From NCBI RefSeq assembly GCF_009856605.1, contig NZ_CP047242.1, forward strand, positions 1,052,001-1,116,000: a DNA stretch of 64,000 nt, given 5' to 3'. A program made the position numbers and the translations under genes. Under the pieces are notes generated by a model. That model saw only the letters and a list, made by a program, of their open reading frames with translations. It searched no databases and was not told the DNA's origin. This DNA is from Trichormus variabilis 0441 (GTDB taxonomy: Bacteria > Cyanobacteriota > Cyanobacteriia > Cyanobacteriales > Nostocaceae). Shown piece after piece: positions 17,704 through 26,244 of the stretch (its first letter is position 1; each line of letters begins with the position of its first letter).

Positions 17704-17945
17704 TACCAAGCTTCATTCCCCACAGCGTCACCTGTTTCAAATTCTGGATGAAAATTATCAGGGGTCATCCCTTCAAGTAACTCATCAAGCGTATATTTTT
17801 TTCGTCTCTTTGGTGTAATTACTATGCTATTGCCTTCAACACTAAAATTGATATCTGTTCCTTCCGTTATGTGTGCTTGTTCAGCTATCGATTTAGGAAT
17901 CCTAACAGCTAAACTGTTTCCCCATTTAGCTACAACTGCTGTCAT
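17703..17945 (-). CDS. mazE: MazE-type antitoxin (AbrB/SpoVT DNA-binding fold)
   Basis: 80 aa. The N-terminal half, VVAKWGNSLAVRIPKSIAEQ, is the swapped-hairpin AbrB/MazE DNA-binding domain; the C-terminal LDELLEGMTPDNFHPEFETGDAVGNEAW is the acidic toxin-neutralising tail. It precedes the toxin gene with a one-base overlap, the classical order. ATG 17945 has GGGAGAAG upstream. Two inverted repeats at 18025-18057 and 18062-18080 are candidate operators for autorepression. Confidence 0.92.
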   Translation of the reverse strand: MTAVVAKWGNSLAVRIPKSIAEQAHITEGTDINFSVEGNSIVITPKRRKKYTLDELLEGMTPDNFHPEFETGDAVGNEAW

Positions 17946-18365
17946 AATCTTCTCCCAACGCTGTATTAGCGATTTATACGCCCAATTTTGTGTTTCCGCA
18001 GCAACACCTTTTTAATAATCGTTGGTCTGACGTATATACTTTGAAGATACATCAGACAAACAAGGGGTGTCAACACCCTTTAGAAAAAGTGACTTTTTAC
18101 TTCTATCTCTCTATGCAAGCCACGACGGAGGAAGCTGCGAAACAGAGGCTTATATAATCCTCATAAGTCAAGCTTTCTAGCAAACTAATAATATTTTTCT
18201 TAGCTTTGTTTCTTACTTGTGCCAAACTTTATAAGTAATTGTTTAATTTTTAGTTGTACTGTATAAGTTCAATTCTATTTAAGCCTTGAGCATTGGTCAG
18301 GTCAACCCCTGGTAAGCCGGAAGCAAACCATTTTTTCTATAGGCAATGCTACCAACTATAATTTT
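17946..18365. other. divergent interval between mazE and glycosyltransferase gene
   Basis: Apart from the operator-like inverted repeats, the interval is AT-rich. Close to the right end TGGT...ACCATTTTTT (18293-18340) could be a small hairpin with a T-run. No ORF of note. Confidence 0.4.
18025..18080. promoter_or_regulatory. candidate mazEF operator region
   Basis: Two neighbouring inverted repeats about 80 bases before mazE: GTCTGACGTAT...ATACATCAGAC (18025-18057, one mismatch) and AAGGGGTGTCAACACCCTT (18062-18080). MazE-family proteins bind palindromes in their own promoters, so these are natural candidates; the second could instead be a weak hairpin terminator. Confidence 0.4.
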
Positions 18366-19448
18366 ATGAAACGCCCCATCTTATACGTAGCCATCACAAA
18401 CCACGGCTTTGGCCATGCTACTCGCACAGCTTCAGTCGCGGCGACAATTCAAAAGTTGTGTCCAGAAGTTCTCTTAATTATGGTGACTACTGCGCCTCGG
18501 TGGTTACTAGAGTGCTATATAGAAGGCGATTTTATCCATCGTCAGCGTGCTTTTGATTTGGGTGTGGTGCAGTCGGATAGCCTCAATATGGATAAGGATG
18601 CAACTTTGGCGAAGTTGTTGGAAATTAAAAAGCAGCAAAATTCCCTGATTGCTTCTGAAGTAAATTTTATCCGCCAAAATCGTGTGGATTTAATATTAGC
18701 TGATATTCCTTTTCTCGCGCCTCTGTTTGCTAAAGCCGCAGGTATTCCTTGCTGGATGATGAGTAATTTCGGCTGGGATTTTATCTACCGTAGTTGGGGA
18801 GGGGAGTTTGCGGTGATCGCTGATTGGATTAGTGAGTGTTATTCTCAATGCAATCAACTGTTTCGTCTACCCTTTCACGAACCTTTACAAGCTTTCCCCA
18901 AAATTATAGATGTGGGTTTGACTGGTGGTTCTCCTCGCTACTCTGTTGAGGAAATCCGTTCTCTTTGGGGTATCACTGCACCTAAAGATAAGACTATTTT
19001 ACTTACCTTCGGCGGTCTGGGTTTACAACAGATTCCCTACGAGAACCTGAAGCATTTTCCCGATTGGCAATTTATCGTTTTTGATCAATCTGCCCCTAAC
19101 TTACCTAATTTAATCAAAATTCAAGACCGCAAATATCGCCCCGTAGATTTTATGCCTATTTGTGGGCGTGTTGTTTCTAAGCCAGGTTTTAGCACATTTT
19201 CCGAAGCCACTCTACTAGATGCACCCCTAGTAACTATTCCCCGTGATGATTTTGCGGAGGCTGCTTTGTTATTGGAGGGTATAGCCAATTACAATTCCCA
19301 TCAAATTTTGACTCCAGAAGAATTCTTCCAAGGTAACTGGGATTTTCTCCATCAACCTCTGCAATCACCAAAGCAAACTCAACCAATTGCTAAGGATGGA
19401 AATGTAGCGATCGCCCAAGCTGTTTTAGAATATTTACAATTCATCTAA
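18366..19448 (+). CDS. GT-B fold glycosyltransferase (MurG-like)
   Basis: 360 aa. N-terminal NHGFGHATRTASVAATIQ is the acceptor-side glycine-rich loop seen in MurG-like and arabinokinase N-terminal domains. The C-terminal half has LLTFGGLGLQQIPYE, then VDFMPICGRVVSKPGFSTFSEATL and PLVTIPRDDFAEAALL, the nucleotide-sugar binding pattern of this fold. It has no membrane segment. Donor and acceptor are unknown. Its own start ATG 18366 follows a TATAATTTT motif. No other sugar genes stand nearby. Confidence 0.78.
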   Translation: MKRPILYVAITNHGFGHATRTASVAATIQKLCPEVLLIMVTTAPRWLLECYIEGDFIHRQRAFDLGVVQSDSLNMDKDATLAKLLEIKKQQNSLIASEVNFIRQNRVDLILADIPFLAPLFAKAAGIPCWMMSNFGWDFIYRSWGGEFAVIADWISECYSQCNQLFRLPFHEPLQAFPKIIDVGLTGGSPRYSVEEIRSLWGITAPKDKTILLTFGGLGLQQIPYENLKHFPDWQFIVFDQSAPNLPNLIKIQDRKYRPVDFMPICGRVVSKPGFSTFSEATLLDAPLVTIPRDDFAEAALLLEGIANYNSHQILTPEEFFQGNWDFLHQPLQSPKQTQPIAKDGNVAIAQAVLEYLQFI

Positions 19449-19473
19449 GACACAAGACGAAACATAAAACTTC

Positions 19474-19971
19474 ATGGAGTTTCAAGCAATAGATACAGAA
19501 ACACTAAAATTGGCTCTTGAAGATGTGCGTAGAGTTATGGAAAAACAAAAAGAAGAGCGACAATTTCTGCTAACACAAATTAATATTTTATTTGTTACAA
19601 ATACAGCTTTATTAACTTTTTTGACAATATCTAGATTACTTACCAAATTTAGTCTTTTCAGTGCAGTAGAGTTATTCCTAATGTTCTTAAATTTTATGCT
19701 GTTAATTAGAGCTTTACTGCCCCGCCAATTTTCGGTCACTCCTAACCTAGAAACTGAGGATTTTTTCAATAAATATTTAGGATTGTCATCTCAGTAATAC
19801 CAGATGCAAATGTTAGTTAACTTGAGAACGACTTATAATAATAATCAGAACCGAGTAGAAGATATAGCTCAATCCTTGACATATTCTGCTTTTGTGACTG
19901 CCACAATTGCTGTGATTGCCTTGTTGCATCAAGTAACAGCTTACCTTATCCCAGAATTGCAAAAACTATGA
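19474..19971 (+). pseudogene. small membrane protein gene interrupted by one in-frame TAA
   Basis: Residues 1-107 (ATG 19474) read an N-terminal amphipathic helix (LEDVRRVMEKQKEERQFLL) and two membrane segments near 35-80, ending FFNKYLGLSSQ at the TAA 19795-19797. The same frame then continues without shift: YQMQMLVNLRTTYNNNQ, with a further hydrophobic helix (YSAFVTATIAVIALLHQVTAYL), to TGA 19969-19971. A single stop therefore splits what looks like a 165-residue protein. An ATG at 19804 could reinitiate, giving a separate 55-residue peptide. The downstream gene begins inside its last codon (ATGA overlap). The layout, cytoplasmic helix plus paired membrane helices, resembles small SLATT-like or Pycsar-effector-type membrane proteins, but no family motif confirms that. 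Intact gene pair, readthrough or sequencing error remain possible. Confidence 0.6.
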
Positions 19972-20285
19972 ATAACAGCCAGGAAACCATAACATCTTCT
20001 CAGCAGCTATTGCTTCTCCCAGAACCGGACTTAGCTAACATTACAGTTTTAGCTCACAATTTACCCAACAAACCTATTCTACCTTGGAATCGCTTTGATT
20101 CTACTGGCATCCAGAAGAAAGTGAATCAAAGAGAGCCGAAATTATCTACTAATTTATCAATACTTACTATTTTAGTAAATGCTTCTTTACCAGTGATATT
20201 ACTTGCTTTATTTTTGAAGGATTCTTCTGTGTCTATAGAAATAGAAACAAAAAATACAAATCAACCTGATTCAGAATTTTCTTAG
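19968..20285 (+). CDS. hypothetical single-pass membrane protein
   Basis: 105 aa, no family recognised. It has one C-terminal hydrophobic segment (LSILTILVNASLPVILLALFL, about 64-84) and a hydrophilic N-terminus rich in Asn and Pro. Start ATG overlaps the TGA of the preceding reading frame (ATGA), implying translational coupling and that the two products work together. It is followed after 30 bases by yjbQ. Confidence 0.6.
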   Translation: MNNSQETITSSQQLLLLPEPDLANITVLAHNLPNKPILPWNRFDSTGIQKKVNQREPKLSTNLSILTILVNASLPVILLALFLKDSSVSIEIETKNTNQPDSEFS

Positions 20286-20315
20286 CTGTTATCTACACCG
20301 AAAATATCATTACAA

Positions 20316-20729
20316 ATGACTCACTACCAAAAACTTCTTAGAGTTTCTACTAACGGGAAATCATTCTACAATATTACTGCCAAAATTGAATCTATAGTTG
20401 CAGAATCAGGTGTAGAAACTGGACTTTGTACTTTATTTTTACGCCACACTTCTGCCAGTTTAGTGATTCAAGAAAATGCCGACCCAGATGTACTTGTGGA
20501 TTTAGCTAATTATATGGCTAAACTTGTGCCAGAATCAGGGAAATATATTCATGATGCTGAAGGTGCTGATGATATGCCGGCACATATCCGCACGGCTTTG
20601 ACTCACACTTCTGAAAATATTCCGATAAATCGTGGTCATTTGGTGTTAGGAACTTGGCAGGGAATATATATTTGGGAACATCGTCAGCGCAGTCATGTCA
20701 GAGAATTAGTTGTGCATATTTCGCAATAA
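20316..20729 (+). CDS. YjbQ/UPF0047 family (secondary thiamine-phosphate synthase)
   Basis: 137 aa, full family length. Conserved CTLFLRHTSASLVIQENADPDV, IHDAEGADDMPAHIRTAL and HLVLGTWQGIYIWEHR with the histidines that form the family's metal-like pocket. E. coli YjbQ can make thiamine phosphate weakly, hence the name, but the physiological role is unclear. It may be cotranscribed with the preceding small membrane-protein genes, 30 bases upstream. Confidence 0.9.
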   Translation: MTHYQKLLRVSTNGKSFYNITAKIESIVAESGVETGLCTLFLRHTSASLVIQENADPDVLVDLANYMAKLVPESGKYIHDAEGADDMPAHIRTALTHTSENIPINRGHLVLGTWQGIYIWEHRQRSHVRELVVHISQ

Positions 20730-20831
20730 TCGGAATTGATCAGATCCCTAACTGCTCTTAAGACTTATAGCCTTTCTTACCCTAGTGAAGTACAAATAAC
20801 AATAATTAAACGCAGATGGACACAGATATTG

Positions 20832-20880
20832 ACGTTCGCGGTAGCGTCTCGTAGAGAAGTCTTCCCGCAGGGTACGCGGA
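20832..20880. repeat. GC-rich interspersed repeat
   Basis: GTTCGCGGTAGCGTCTCGTA followed by AGTCTTCCCGCAGGGTACGC: a member of the GC-rich interspersed repeats of this genome, built from GCGTAGCG, TCTCGTAGAGA and CCCGCAGGG words. Related pieces lie at 14831, 23944, 42420, 53893, 54945 and 60228. Non-coding, downstream of yjbQ. Confidence 0.55.
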
Positions 20881-21026
20881 TAAATTTGCACCCCAGTAGA
20901 CTAGGAAACGCTATAGGGATCTGTCAATATATATATAAGTTAAATTTATTTAATATATTTTCACATCATGTAATTACAGATATAAAATAATATTTATTTC
21001 TAGCCATTTAAGCTAGTTTAATAACG

Positions 21027-21776
21027 ATGCAGCAGCACATAGCACCGATTAATAATTTTCAATTACTCGATGAAATACTAACCCAAGCTTCAGTTGATTT
21101 ATTAACCTTGAATCCCCAAAAAAGAATGATAACTAGCTTTGTGGAATTGGGGCAAAAAATTACGCAAGAAACTACAAATTCTCAAATAATTAATGCCTTA
21201 ATTAAGACGTTAGAGATCATAGTCTATGCTCAGTTAAAGAATTTCCCAGGAAATATTTTCTGGGATTTTGATTTTATGGTTAGTAGTATGTTGAGACTAG
21301 CTTTGTTAGAAAACGATGGTGCTGTTGATTTTCTAGAAACTTTTGGACAAAAGATGGTATCTTTAACAGAACTATTTGGCGGCAAAAGTGAAATTAGATT
21401 TCGCTATGTCCATGATTTTACATATGGATTTGATTGGGCAAGGTGGGTACAAAAAGATCCAAAAAATCGTGTAACAATAGAGCCTTTTAGTTTGATTTTC
21501 CTTGACTACTTGTTAGATAAAAGTGAAGAATTGCGGCAACGTATTCATCAAGGTCGTTCCCAATCTTATAAGTTGTGTGCAACAGGTTTTCGTAATCCTT
21601 TTACTTTCTCCCGTGAACCAGAAGATGAATATCGATTATTTACTCATCTGGCCCAAGACAAATTGATTCCAGTCCCAGCATGGAGTTGGAATGCTTCTCC
21701 TGTCTGGAATCAGCCTTTTGAGGAGATGCGTGAGCAATTAGCATTAAAATTAAATATTCAACCACAGAGACACTGA
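21027..21776 (+). CDS. conserved hypothetical protein
   Basis: 249 aa, soluble, mainly helical; I do not recognise a family. Visible landmarks: FWDFDFMVSSML, KSEIRFRYVHDFTYGFDWARWV, and a C-terminal CATGFRNPFTFSREPEDEYRLFTHLAQDKLIPVPAWSWNASP with several aromatic residues. The stop overlaps the start of the Nif3-like gene by one base (TGATGA-type junction), so the two are translationally coupled and probably functionally linked. Confidence 0.75.
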   Translation: MQQHIAPINNFQLLDEILTQASVDLLTLNPQKRMITSFVELGQKITQETTNSQIINALIKTLEIIVYAQLKNFPGNIFWDFDFMVSSMLRLALLENDGAVDFLETFGQKMVSLTELFGGKSEIRFRYVHDFTYGFDWARWVQKDPKNRVTIEPFSLIFLDYLLDKSEELRQRIHQGRSQSYKLCATGFRNPFTFSREPEDEYRLFTHLAQDKLIPVPAWSWNASPVWNQPFEEMREQLALKLNIQPQRH

Positions 21777-22567
21777 TGAAAATTGCGGATTTAATTACTT
21801 GGTTTGAATCTTGGGCGAATCCGGCTTGGTGTGAAAGTTGGGATAACTGCGGCTGGCAAATTGAACCTGGAATACTGCATGAAGAAGCTAGAGTTTTGGT
21901 TTGCCTAACACCAACTTTGGCGGTAATGGAGGAAGCGATCGCACTCCAAGCCAATCTGATTTTTGCCCATCATCCCTTGATTTTCAGCCCTCCCAAGTCT
22001 CTCCGTCGTGGTGAAGCGATCGCGGATATGGCAAGGTTAGCTTTTACCAAAAATATCGGTATCTACAGCGCGCACACCAATTTTGACCAAGTAGAAGATG
22101 GTACGGCCGATGTTTTAGCACAGATTTTGGGACTCAAGGATGTTGCTCCCATAGTCCCGACGCAAGGGGGATTAGGTTATGGGCGTGTTGGTTTGCTAGA
22201 TCCGTTCTTAAATTTACAAGAGTTATTAACTGTCATTCAAACCCGCCTGGCTCCTCCTGATTTAATTTTTTCCCCCACTGCGGATTTACAGCAGATAATT
22301 TCACGGGTGGCTGTGTTGGGTGGTTCGGGTGCGAGTTTTATCTCGGCGGTAGCCAAAACCGGTGCGGAAGCTTATCTAACTTCTGACTGCAAATTCCATC
22401 AGTTTCAAGAAAGCCGCGATCGCGGTTTAATTCTCATCGATGCTGGACACTATGCCACTGAACGCCCGGCTTGCGATCGCTTAGTAGAAAAATTTCGGTC
22501 TTTAAATCTACATTGGGTGCAATTGAGCAACCAAGATGAGGATTTTCGCCAGTTTTTCGTGAAATAG
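21776..22567 (+). CDS. Nif3-like dinuclear metal centre protein (GTP cyclohydrolase I type 2/NIF3 family)
   Basis: 263 aa. Metal ligands of the family are visible: FAHHPLIF at about 64-70, SAHTNFDQ at about 98-105, and DAGHYATERPA near 223. CESWDNCGWQI near the N-terminus is the usual family opening. Members form hexamers with a two-metal site; the reaction is not settled. Very short overlap with the preceding hypothetical gene. Ends 303 bases before the next gene. Confidence 0.92.
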   Translation: MKIADLITWFESWANPAWCESWDNCGWQIEPGILHEEARVLVCLTPTLAVMEEAIALQANLIFAHHPLIFSPPKSLRRGEAIADMARLAFTKNIGIYSAHTNFDQVEDGTADVLAQILGLKDVAPIVPTQGGLGYGRVGLLDPFLNLQELLTVIQTRLAPPDLIFSPTADLQQIISRVAVLGGSGASFISAVAKTGAEAYLTSDCKFHQFQESRDRGLILIDAGHYATERPACDRLVEKFRSLNLHWVQLSNQDEDFRQFFVK

Positions 22568-22747
22568 AGCAAGGGCGATATGTAATTAAATATTAATGAT
22601 AGGTTAGTAGTTTTTTTTGTTTTCTATTTAAGTTAATTTACGTAATAGATTTTAATGTCTAACTAATAGTATCTTTCTGTAACTCTCTCAGGAAATACTC
22701 TTCGGAGTCAAAACGTAATTCTTACATATACCTTAGTTTTTTCATGA

Positions 22748-22763
22748 TGTGATACAGATCACA
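22748..22763. promoter_or_regulatory. CRP-type binding site
   Basis: TGTGATACAGATCACA is a perfect TGTGA-N6-TCACA palindrome, the consensus for cyanobacterial cAMP receptor proteins (SyCRP1, AnCrpA). It lies about 100 bases before the ATG at 22848. Whether it is occupied depends on promoter position, which I cannot fix from sequence alone. Confidence 0.6.
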
Positions 22764-22847
22764 GACGATACTGACTAGGATCACTAATAATTGCTGTTTT
22801 ATATCAATTAGGTAAAGCCTAAAGTATTCCAAACTGGAGGTGACCAA

Positions 22848-22865
22848 ATGCTTACTCAACCCTAA
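22848..22865 (+). CDS. five-codon leader open reading frame
   Basis: ATG CTT ACT CAA CCC TAA, preceded by GGAGGTGA at an ideal distance and followed after 5 bases by the ATG of the 71-aa gene. The strong ribosome site belongs to this mini-frame, so translation of the downstream gene would depend on reinitiation. It may instead mark a one-base loss in an originally longer N-terminus. Confidence 0.35.
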   Translation: MLTQP

Positions 22866-22870
22866 ACAAG

Positions 22871-23086
22871 ATGATTCGCGCACTTGTTGAATCTGCTTTT
22901 CAAACTGGTTATCTCAGTGTTGAATCTGAGGGTCTACTCAATCAAGTGCTGGCTACTAGGTGCTATCAGCCGGAAGATGTGCCGTCTCTAGCATCTTTGT
23001 ATGATGCCGTTAATGCGGGAACCATTAAACGAGAAGCATCTTCGCAACGTCTTATAGAATCTCTCTCACGCTTCAAATCTCCCTAA
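22871..23086 (+). CDS. conserved small cyanobacterial protein
   Basis: 71 aa, soluble, helical: LVESAFQTGYLSVESEGLLNQVLA and YDAVNAGTIKREASS. Looks like a family of small cyanobacterial proteins of unknown function. It lacks its own ribosome site; the nearest is the one for the five-codon leader frame just upstream. Probably controlled by the CRP-type site at 22748. Confidence 0.7.
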   Translation: MIRALVESAFQTGYLSVESEGLLNQVLATRCYQPEDVPSLASLYDAVNAGTIKREASSQRLIESLSRFKSP

Positions 23087-23603
23087 AACTACCAAATTCT
23101 CATGATAAAAATCTTCAACTCATAACTATTGAGGCTTTGTTGTTGAAAACCATGAAGGTCAGCCAGAGAATGAGTTAAGATCAAATACGTAGGGGTAAAC
23201 GTCAAGCCGAATCCCCAGGCTTCCCAGCAATGCTAATGATTACAAGTAGGCAAATTAAACAACCGGAATCATCGCTTGTTTTGGAGTATTTATTATTACA
23301 TAATGGTAGGAAGAACTTACCGGAACCCATTCACTTGGTGAGGAAGACACCAGAAATGTTTGATTTCTATGAAGCAAACATTAGCTGAATCACCCCGAAA
23401 GAGATAGAATTTGGTGCAGTAACCACAAGTTTATGAATCCATATTCTCCCAGAACTGAAAATTATCAGTAAGTATCTGGACATGGTCAGAAGACACACTG
23501 ATTCTGAACCAGGTTTCTCAAATCCTAAGGGTGTTATTTAATTGGGGTAAAACCCAGGTTTTTCAAGGTTTAACTACGTTGTTTAAAAAGGCAGAAGCAG
23601 TAC
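23087..23603. other. intergenic stretch upstream of the 103-aa gene
   Basis: No recognised RNA or repeat. An open frame at 23230-23388 (52 codons) lacks a ribosome site. Near 23585 AAAAAGGCAGAAG precedes the next gene's ATG and may act as its ribosome site. Confidence 0.4.
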
Positions 23604-23915
23604 ATGCTACACCGCAAGATTTATCAACTGTGTTGCGACGGGCGGGAGGTATGTGTATTCTTGCGGGACCAGCAACGCTGGATAGAGCGCGCCCGCATCC
23701 TCGATATAGAGGGAGACTTAGTGACCCTACGCTATGAAACAGACGAAGAAGACGAAGTTTGCTCTTGGGAAGAGATGGTTCGTCTTGAAAGCATCGGCGC
23801 TGTTACTCAAAAATTAGCTTCAGTTCCACGCGGTAATATAGAACCCCTCACAACTGAAGATTGCCCAGATGCCGAGCGTATCCGTAACCATTATCCCGAT
23901 TCTAATCCTGAGTAA
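23604..23915 (+). CDS. conserved cyanobacterial protein of unknown function
   Basis: 103 aa, soluble. Reads MLHRKIYQLCCDGREVCVFLRDQQRWIERARILDIEG, then VTLRYETDEEDEVCSWEEMVRLESIGAVTQKLA, a small beta-rich domain that looks strongly conserved among cyanobacteria, and a loose proline-rich tail. A 68-residue frame at 23531 overlaps it in another frame and is rejected. Nothing suggests a function. Confidence 0.78.
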   Translation: MLHRKIYQLCCDGREVCVFLRDQQRWIERARILDIEGDLVTLRYETDEEDEVCSWEEMVRLESIGAVTQKLASVPRGNIEPLTTEDCPDAERIRNHYPDSNPE

Positions 23916-24304
23916 GAGGTAAGGGGGCAGGAAGAGAAGTTGCAAGGAGGGTTTCCCTCCGGGCAAACTTCCCTACGGGACGCTACGCGAACGGGAGCAG
24001 GGAGCAAGGGGGAGGCTTACCAAAAGATTTCTCCTTTTCAACCTACATCCAATCCCTCTCCCCGCTCCCCACTTACCACAGACCACATCCTGAATCCTGA
24101 GTAATACGTCCTACTCAGGATTCGTTATTTATATACAGAGGGGTGTAGGGGTGTAAGGGTTTAGGGGTGTGGGGGAAACAACTAATAATTAAATCAAGAT
24201 ACCTCATAAATACAGTTTTTCTCCTAACCTCTATACCCAGCCACAGCAAGAGTTTCACGTTTACAAGCGCGACATTCCTTTTATACCCCTATACCCCTAT
24301 ACCC
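23916..24304. other. repeat-rich intergenic stretch
   Basis: Downstream of the 103-aa gene: a GC-rich interspersed repeat (about 23940-23995: GGTTTCCCTCCGGGCAAAC, CTACGGGACGCTACGCG), GGGGTGTA units at 24138-24170, and a tandem TACCCCTA run at 24281-24307 that reaches the stop of the metallo-hydrolase gene. No gene. Confidence 0.5.
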
Positions 24305-25972
24305 CTATTCACCATTCGCTAATCGCTCAAAAGCGGGACAGTGACCCTCTAGAGTCACTCTAAAGTTGTATAGGGGAGAGGAGGGGTTCCAGCAGCGTTG
24401 TCCTCGTTGATGGCGACAAGTGCCGCAGCAATTAATTTCGGGGGAGATGTAGCGATCGCTATTTTGATTGAGGAGTTCTCTTTGGGTTAATCCCCGTAAT
24501 ACCAGTTCTTCCCCCTGCCAACGGGCTTCAATTAAACCAGTATCGGCGAACTGTCGCCACCGGGGATCGGCGGTAATGGCTTCGGGGATGCTGATGGTGA
24601 TGACTGTTCCTAACTCTGTCAGTTCACCTTCATAATTTGTTTCTGGGGGGGCTGGTTGTAAAAATGTTTCGCCGATAAGCAGTTCTACCATTGTCTCAGC
24701 CGCCGGTGAATGGATGTGATAACGGTTCTGCAATTCTTCTAAACAGGTCAAATCTGCTAGGTAGGCAGGGGAACCGTGAACAAAAACGACGTGCTGGGGA
24801 CGTAAATTATGAATTAATTGGGTAGTTCCCGGCCCATCACTGTGTTGAGCTAGGAGATAACTTTCTACTGTGGTGGGGGCTGAGTATTTTTTATTAACTT
24901 TTATATCAATTTTTTCTGGCAATAAGATGAGCCAAGGCCCGGTTTCTGGTTGACAGTACTGTTCTAAATCAGATGTGGAATCTGTTAGGACAATACAAGG
25001 CGATTTACCTACTATGCTGCGGTTTTCTGGTTGCAAGCGGCGCACGCGGGGACGCACTCGCTCATCCCAAAATAAGGGTTGATGGCGGGCGAAGTTTTGG
25101 ACTGATGCTGGTAGGTGTGGTAGCAGTTCCAAGTAAGCATCACAGCCAATAGCAACAGCGCCATCCACCCAAATATCTAAATCTCTGCCGGTGAAGTGGT
25201 GATGAGAACGCAGCAACATCAACAGTTCTTGTCCTAAGCCTAAAGCGGGGGTGGGGAGGATAACAGAACAGCGATCGCTAATGGCGCGATTAATTCTCTC
25301 GGCTAGTTGGTTTTCTTGGTTGCGGCGGTGGGGGTGTCTGGATGTGCCGTAAGTCCCTTCAATAATCAACACATTTAAGTCTATACCGCGCAGTTCTTCT
25401 AACCGCAAACCTTCAACTAAGCGAGAGTTAGATAAAAAGAAATCCCCTGTATAGAGTAATTTGTATGAGCGATGTTCTGTGGTGTATGTGAGGAGAATTG
25501 CCACTGCGCCTGGTAAGTGTCCGGCGGGGAAGATTTCGGCAACTAACCCGTCTTGTAGTTCTACAGGCGATCGCAACGGTAAGGCGTGACACAGTTGGGG
25601 AATTTCCTGGGGGTTGCGGTCTAACCAATTCAAAGGCAGCAACTTGCTGGTTACCTCGCTACCATAGATAGGTAAATTAGGAAAAGCTTGATGCAGTGCT
25701 AGTAAACCTCTAGCGTGATCTGGGTGGGCATGGGTAACTAAAACTAAATCTGCTGGTAAAGGTGGATTACCCCGCTTTGCTGATGGAGTTACACTCTTTT
25801 GGATAGAAGAAATGTCTGCTAAACCACAATCCAACAGAATTCGATGCGGCCCCATCCGCACTAATAAACATACACCTTCATCATTGTGCTGAACACTGTA
25901 GGGAAAACATTCTAGTTCGGTTGCTGCTTCCCCTGTCTCAATATTGGAATATGTGGACAAATTATTCCTCAT
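24305..25972 (-). CDS. MBL-fold beta-CASP hydrolase with C-terminal cysteine motif
   Basis: 555 aa. The metallo-beta-lactamase core has THAHPDHARG (HxHxDH) near 88-97, HLPGAVAILL (His ligand), LLYTGDFFLS and IEGTYGTSRHPHR with the beta-CASP insertion that follows. VFVHGSPAYLADL near 377 carries a further His. This fits CPSF73/RNase J-like nucleases acting on RNA or DNA. The C-terminal about 40 residues contain NCCGTCRHQRGQRCWNPSSP...GHCPAF, five or six cysteines in a zinc-ribbon-like arrangement that RNase J lacks. ATG 25972; the N-terminus (about 20 residues) is variable. It stands alone on this strand. Confidence 0.85.
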   Translation of the reverse strand: MRNNLSTYSNIETGEAATELECFPYSVQHNDEGVCLLVRMGPHRILLDCGLADISSIQKSVTPSAKRGNPPLPADLVLVTHAHPDHARGLLALHQAFPNLPIYGSEVTSKLLPLNWLDRNPQEIPQLCHALPLRSPVELQDGLVAEIFPAGHLPGAVAILLTYTTEHRSYKLLYTGDFFLSNSRLVEGLRLEELRGIDLNVLIIEGTYGTSRHPHRRNQENQLAERINRAISDRCSVILPTPALGLGQELLMLLRSHHHFTGRDLDIWVDGAVAIGCDAYLELLPHLPASVQNFARHQPLFWDERVRPRVRRLQPENRSIVGKSPCIVLTDSTSDLEQYCQPETGPWLILLPEKIDIKVNKKYSAPTTVESYLLAQHSDGPGTTQLIHNLRPQHVVFVHGSPAYLADLTCLEELQNRYHIHSPAAETMVELLIGETFLQPAPPETNYEGELTELGTVITISIPEAITADPRWRQFADTGLIEARWQGEELVLRGLTQRELLNQNSDRYISPEINCCGTCRHQRGQRCWNPSSPLYNFRVTLEGHCPAFERLANGE

Positions 25973-26244
25973 GTTCTGCTCCCCTCCAACCTCATCATTG
26001 ACCTATCCGAAAAACCAAGATTCACGAAGATTTTGGTTTTGTAGCTTGGGGGTAGTTTTGGTAGTGCGCCCCTAAAGCTGAAGAATGTGGATTTTTGATT
26101 GGGATGGACACCTTTTGCGAACGCGTACTGGTTCGTAAAAGTTGGATAACCAGGAGCCATTAAACTGGGGAATCAGGGAATTTGCCTCTTGCATTTGTAA
26201 TGAACCGAAATTCTGATCGCTTACTGTCAGCAACCAGATTTCTT

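Larger units (their letters stand above)
22568..22870. other. regulatory interval upstream of the 71-aa gene
   Basis: AT-rich, with a perfect CRP-type palindrome (22748-22763), a strong GGAGGTGA ribosome site (22835-22843) and a five-codon open frame (22848-22865). No other content seen. Confidence 0.5.

Noticed and set aside
18290..18345. Resemblance to SRP RNA (GGTCAGGTC, CCGGAAGC) ending in TTTTTT
   Set aside because: The diagnostic GGTCAGGTCCGGAAGGAAGCAGC core is broken by an 11-base insertion and no long rod can be folded; could be an unrelated small transcript at best.
23230..23388. 52-codon open frame
   Set aside because: No ribosome site and no recognisable motif; kept only as possible.
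25969..26160. 63-codon frame upstream of the beta-CASP gene
   Set aside because: Overlaps the start of the real gene and reads as low-information sequence.
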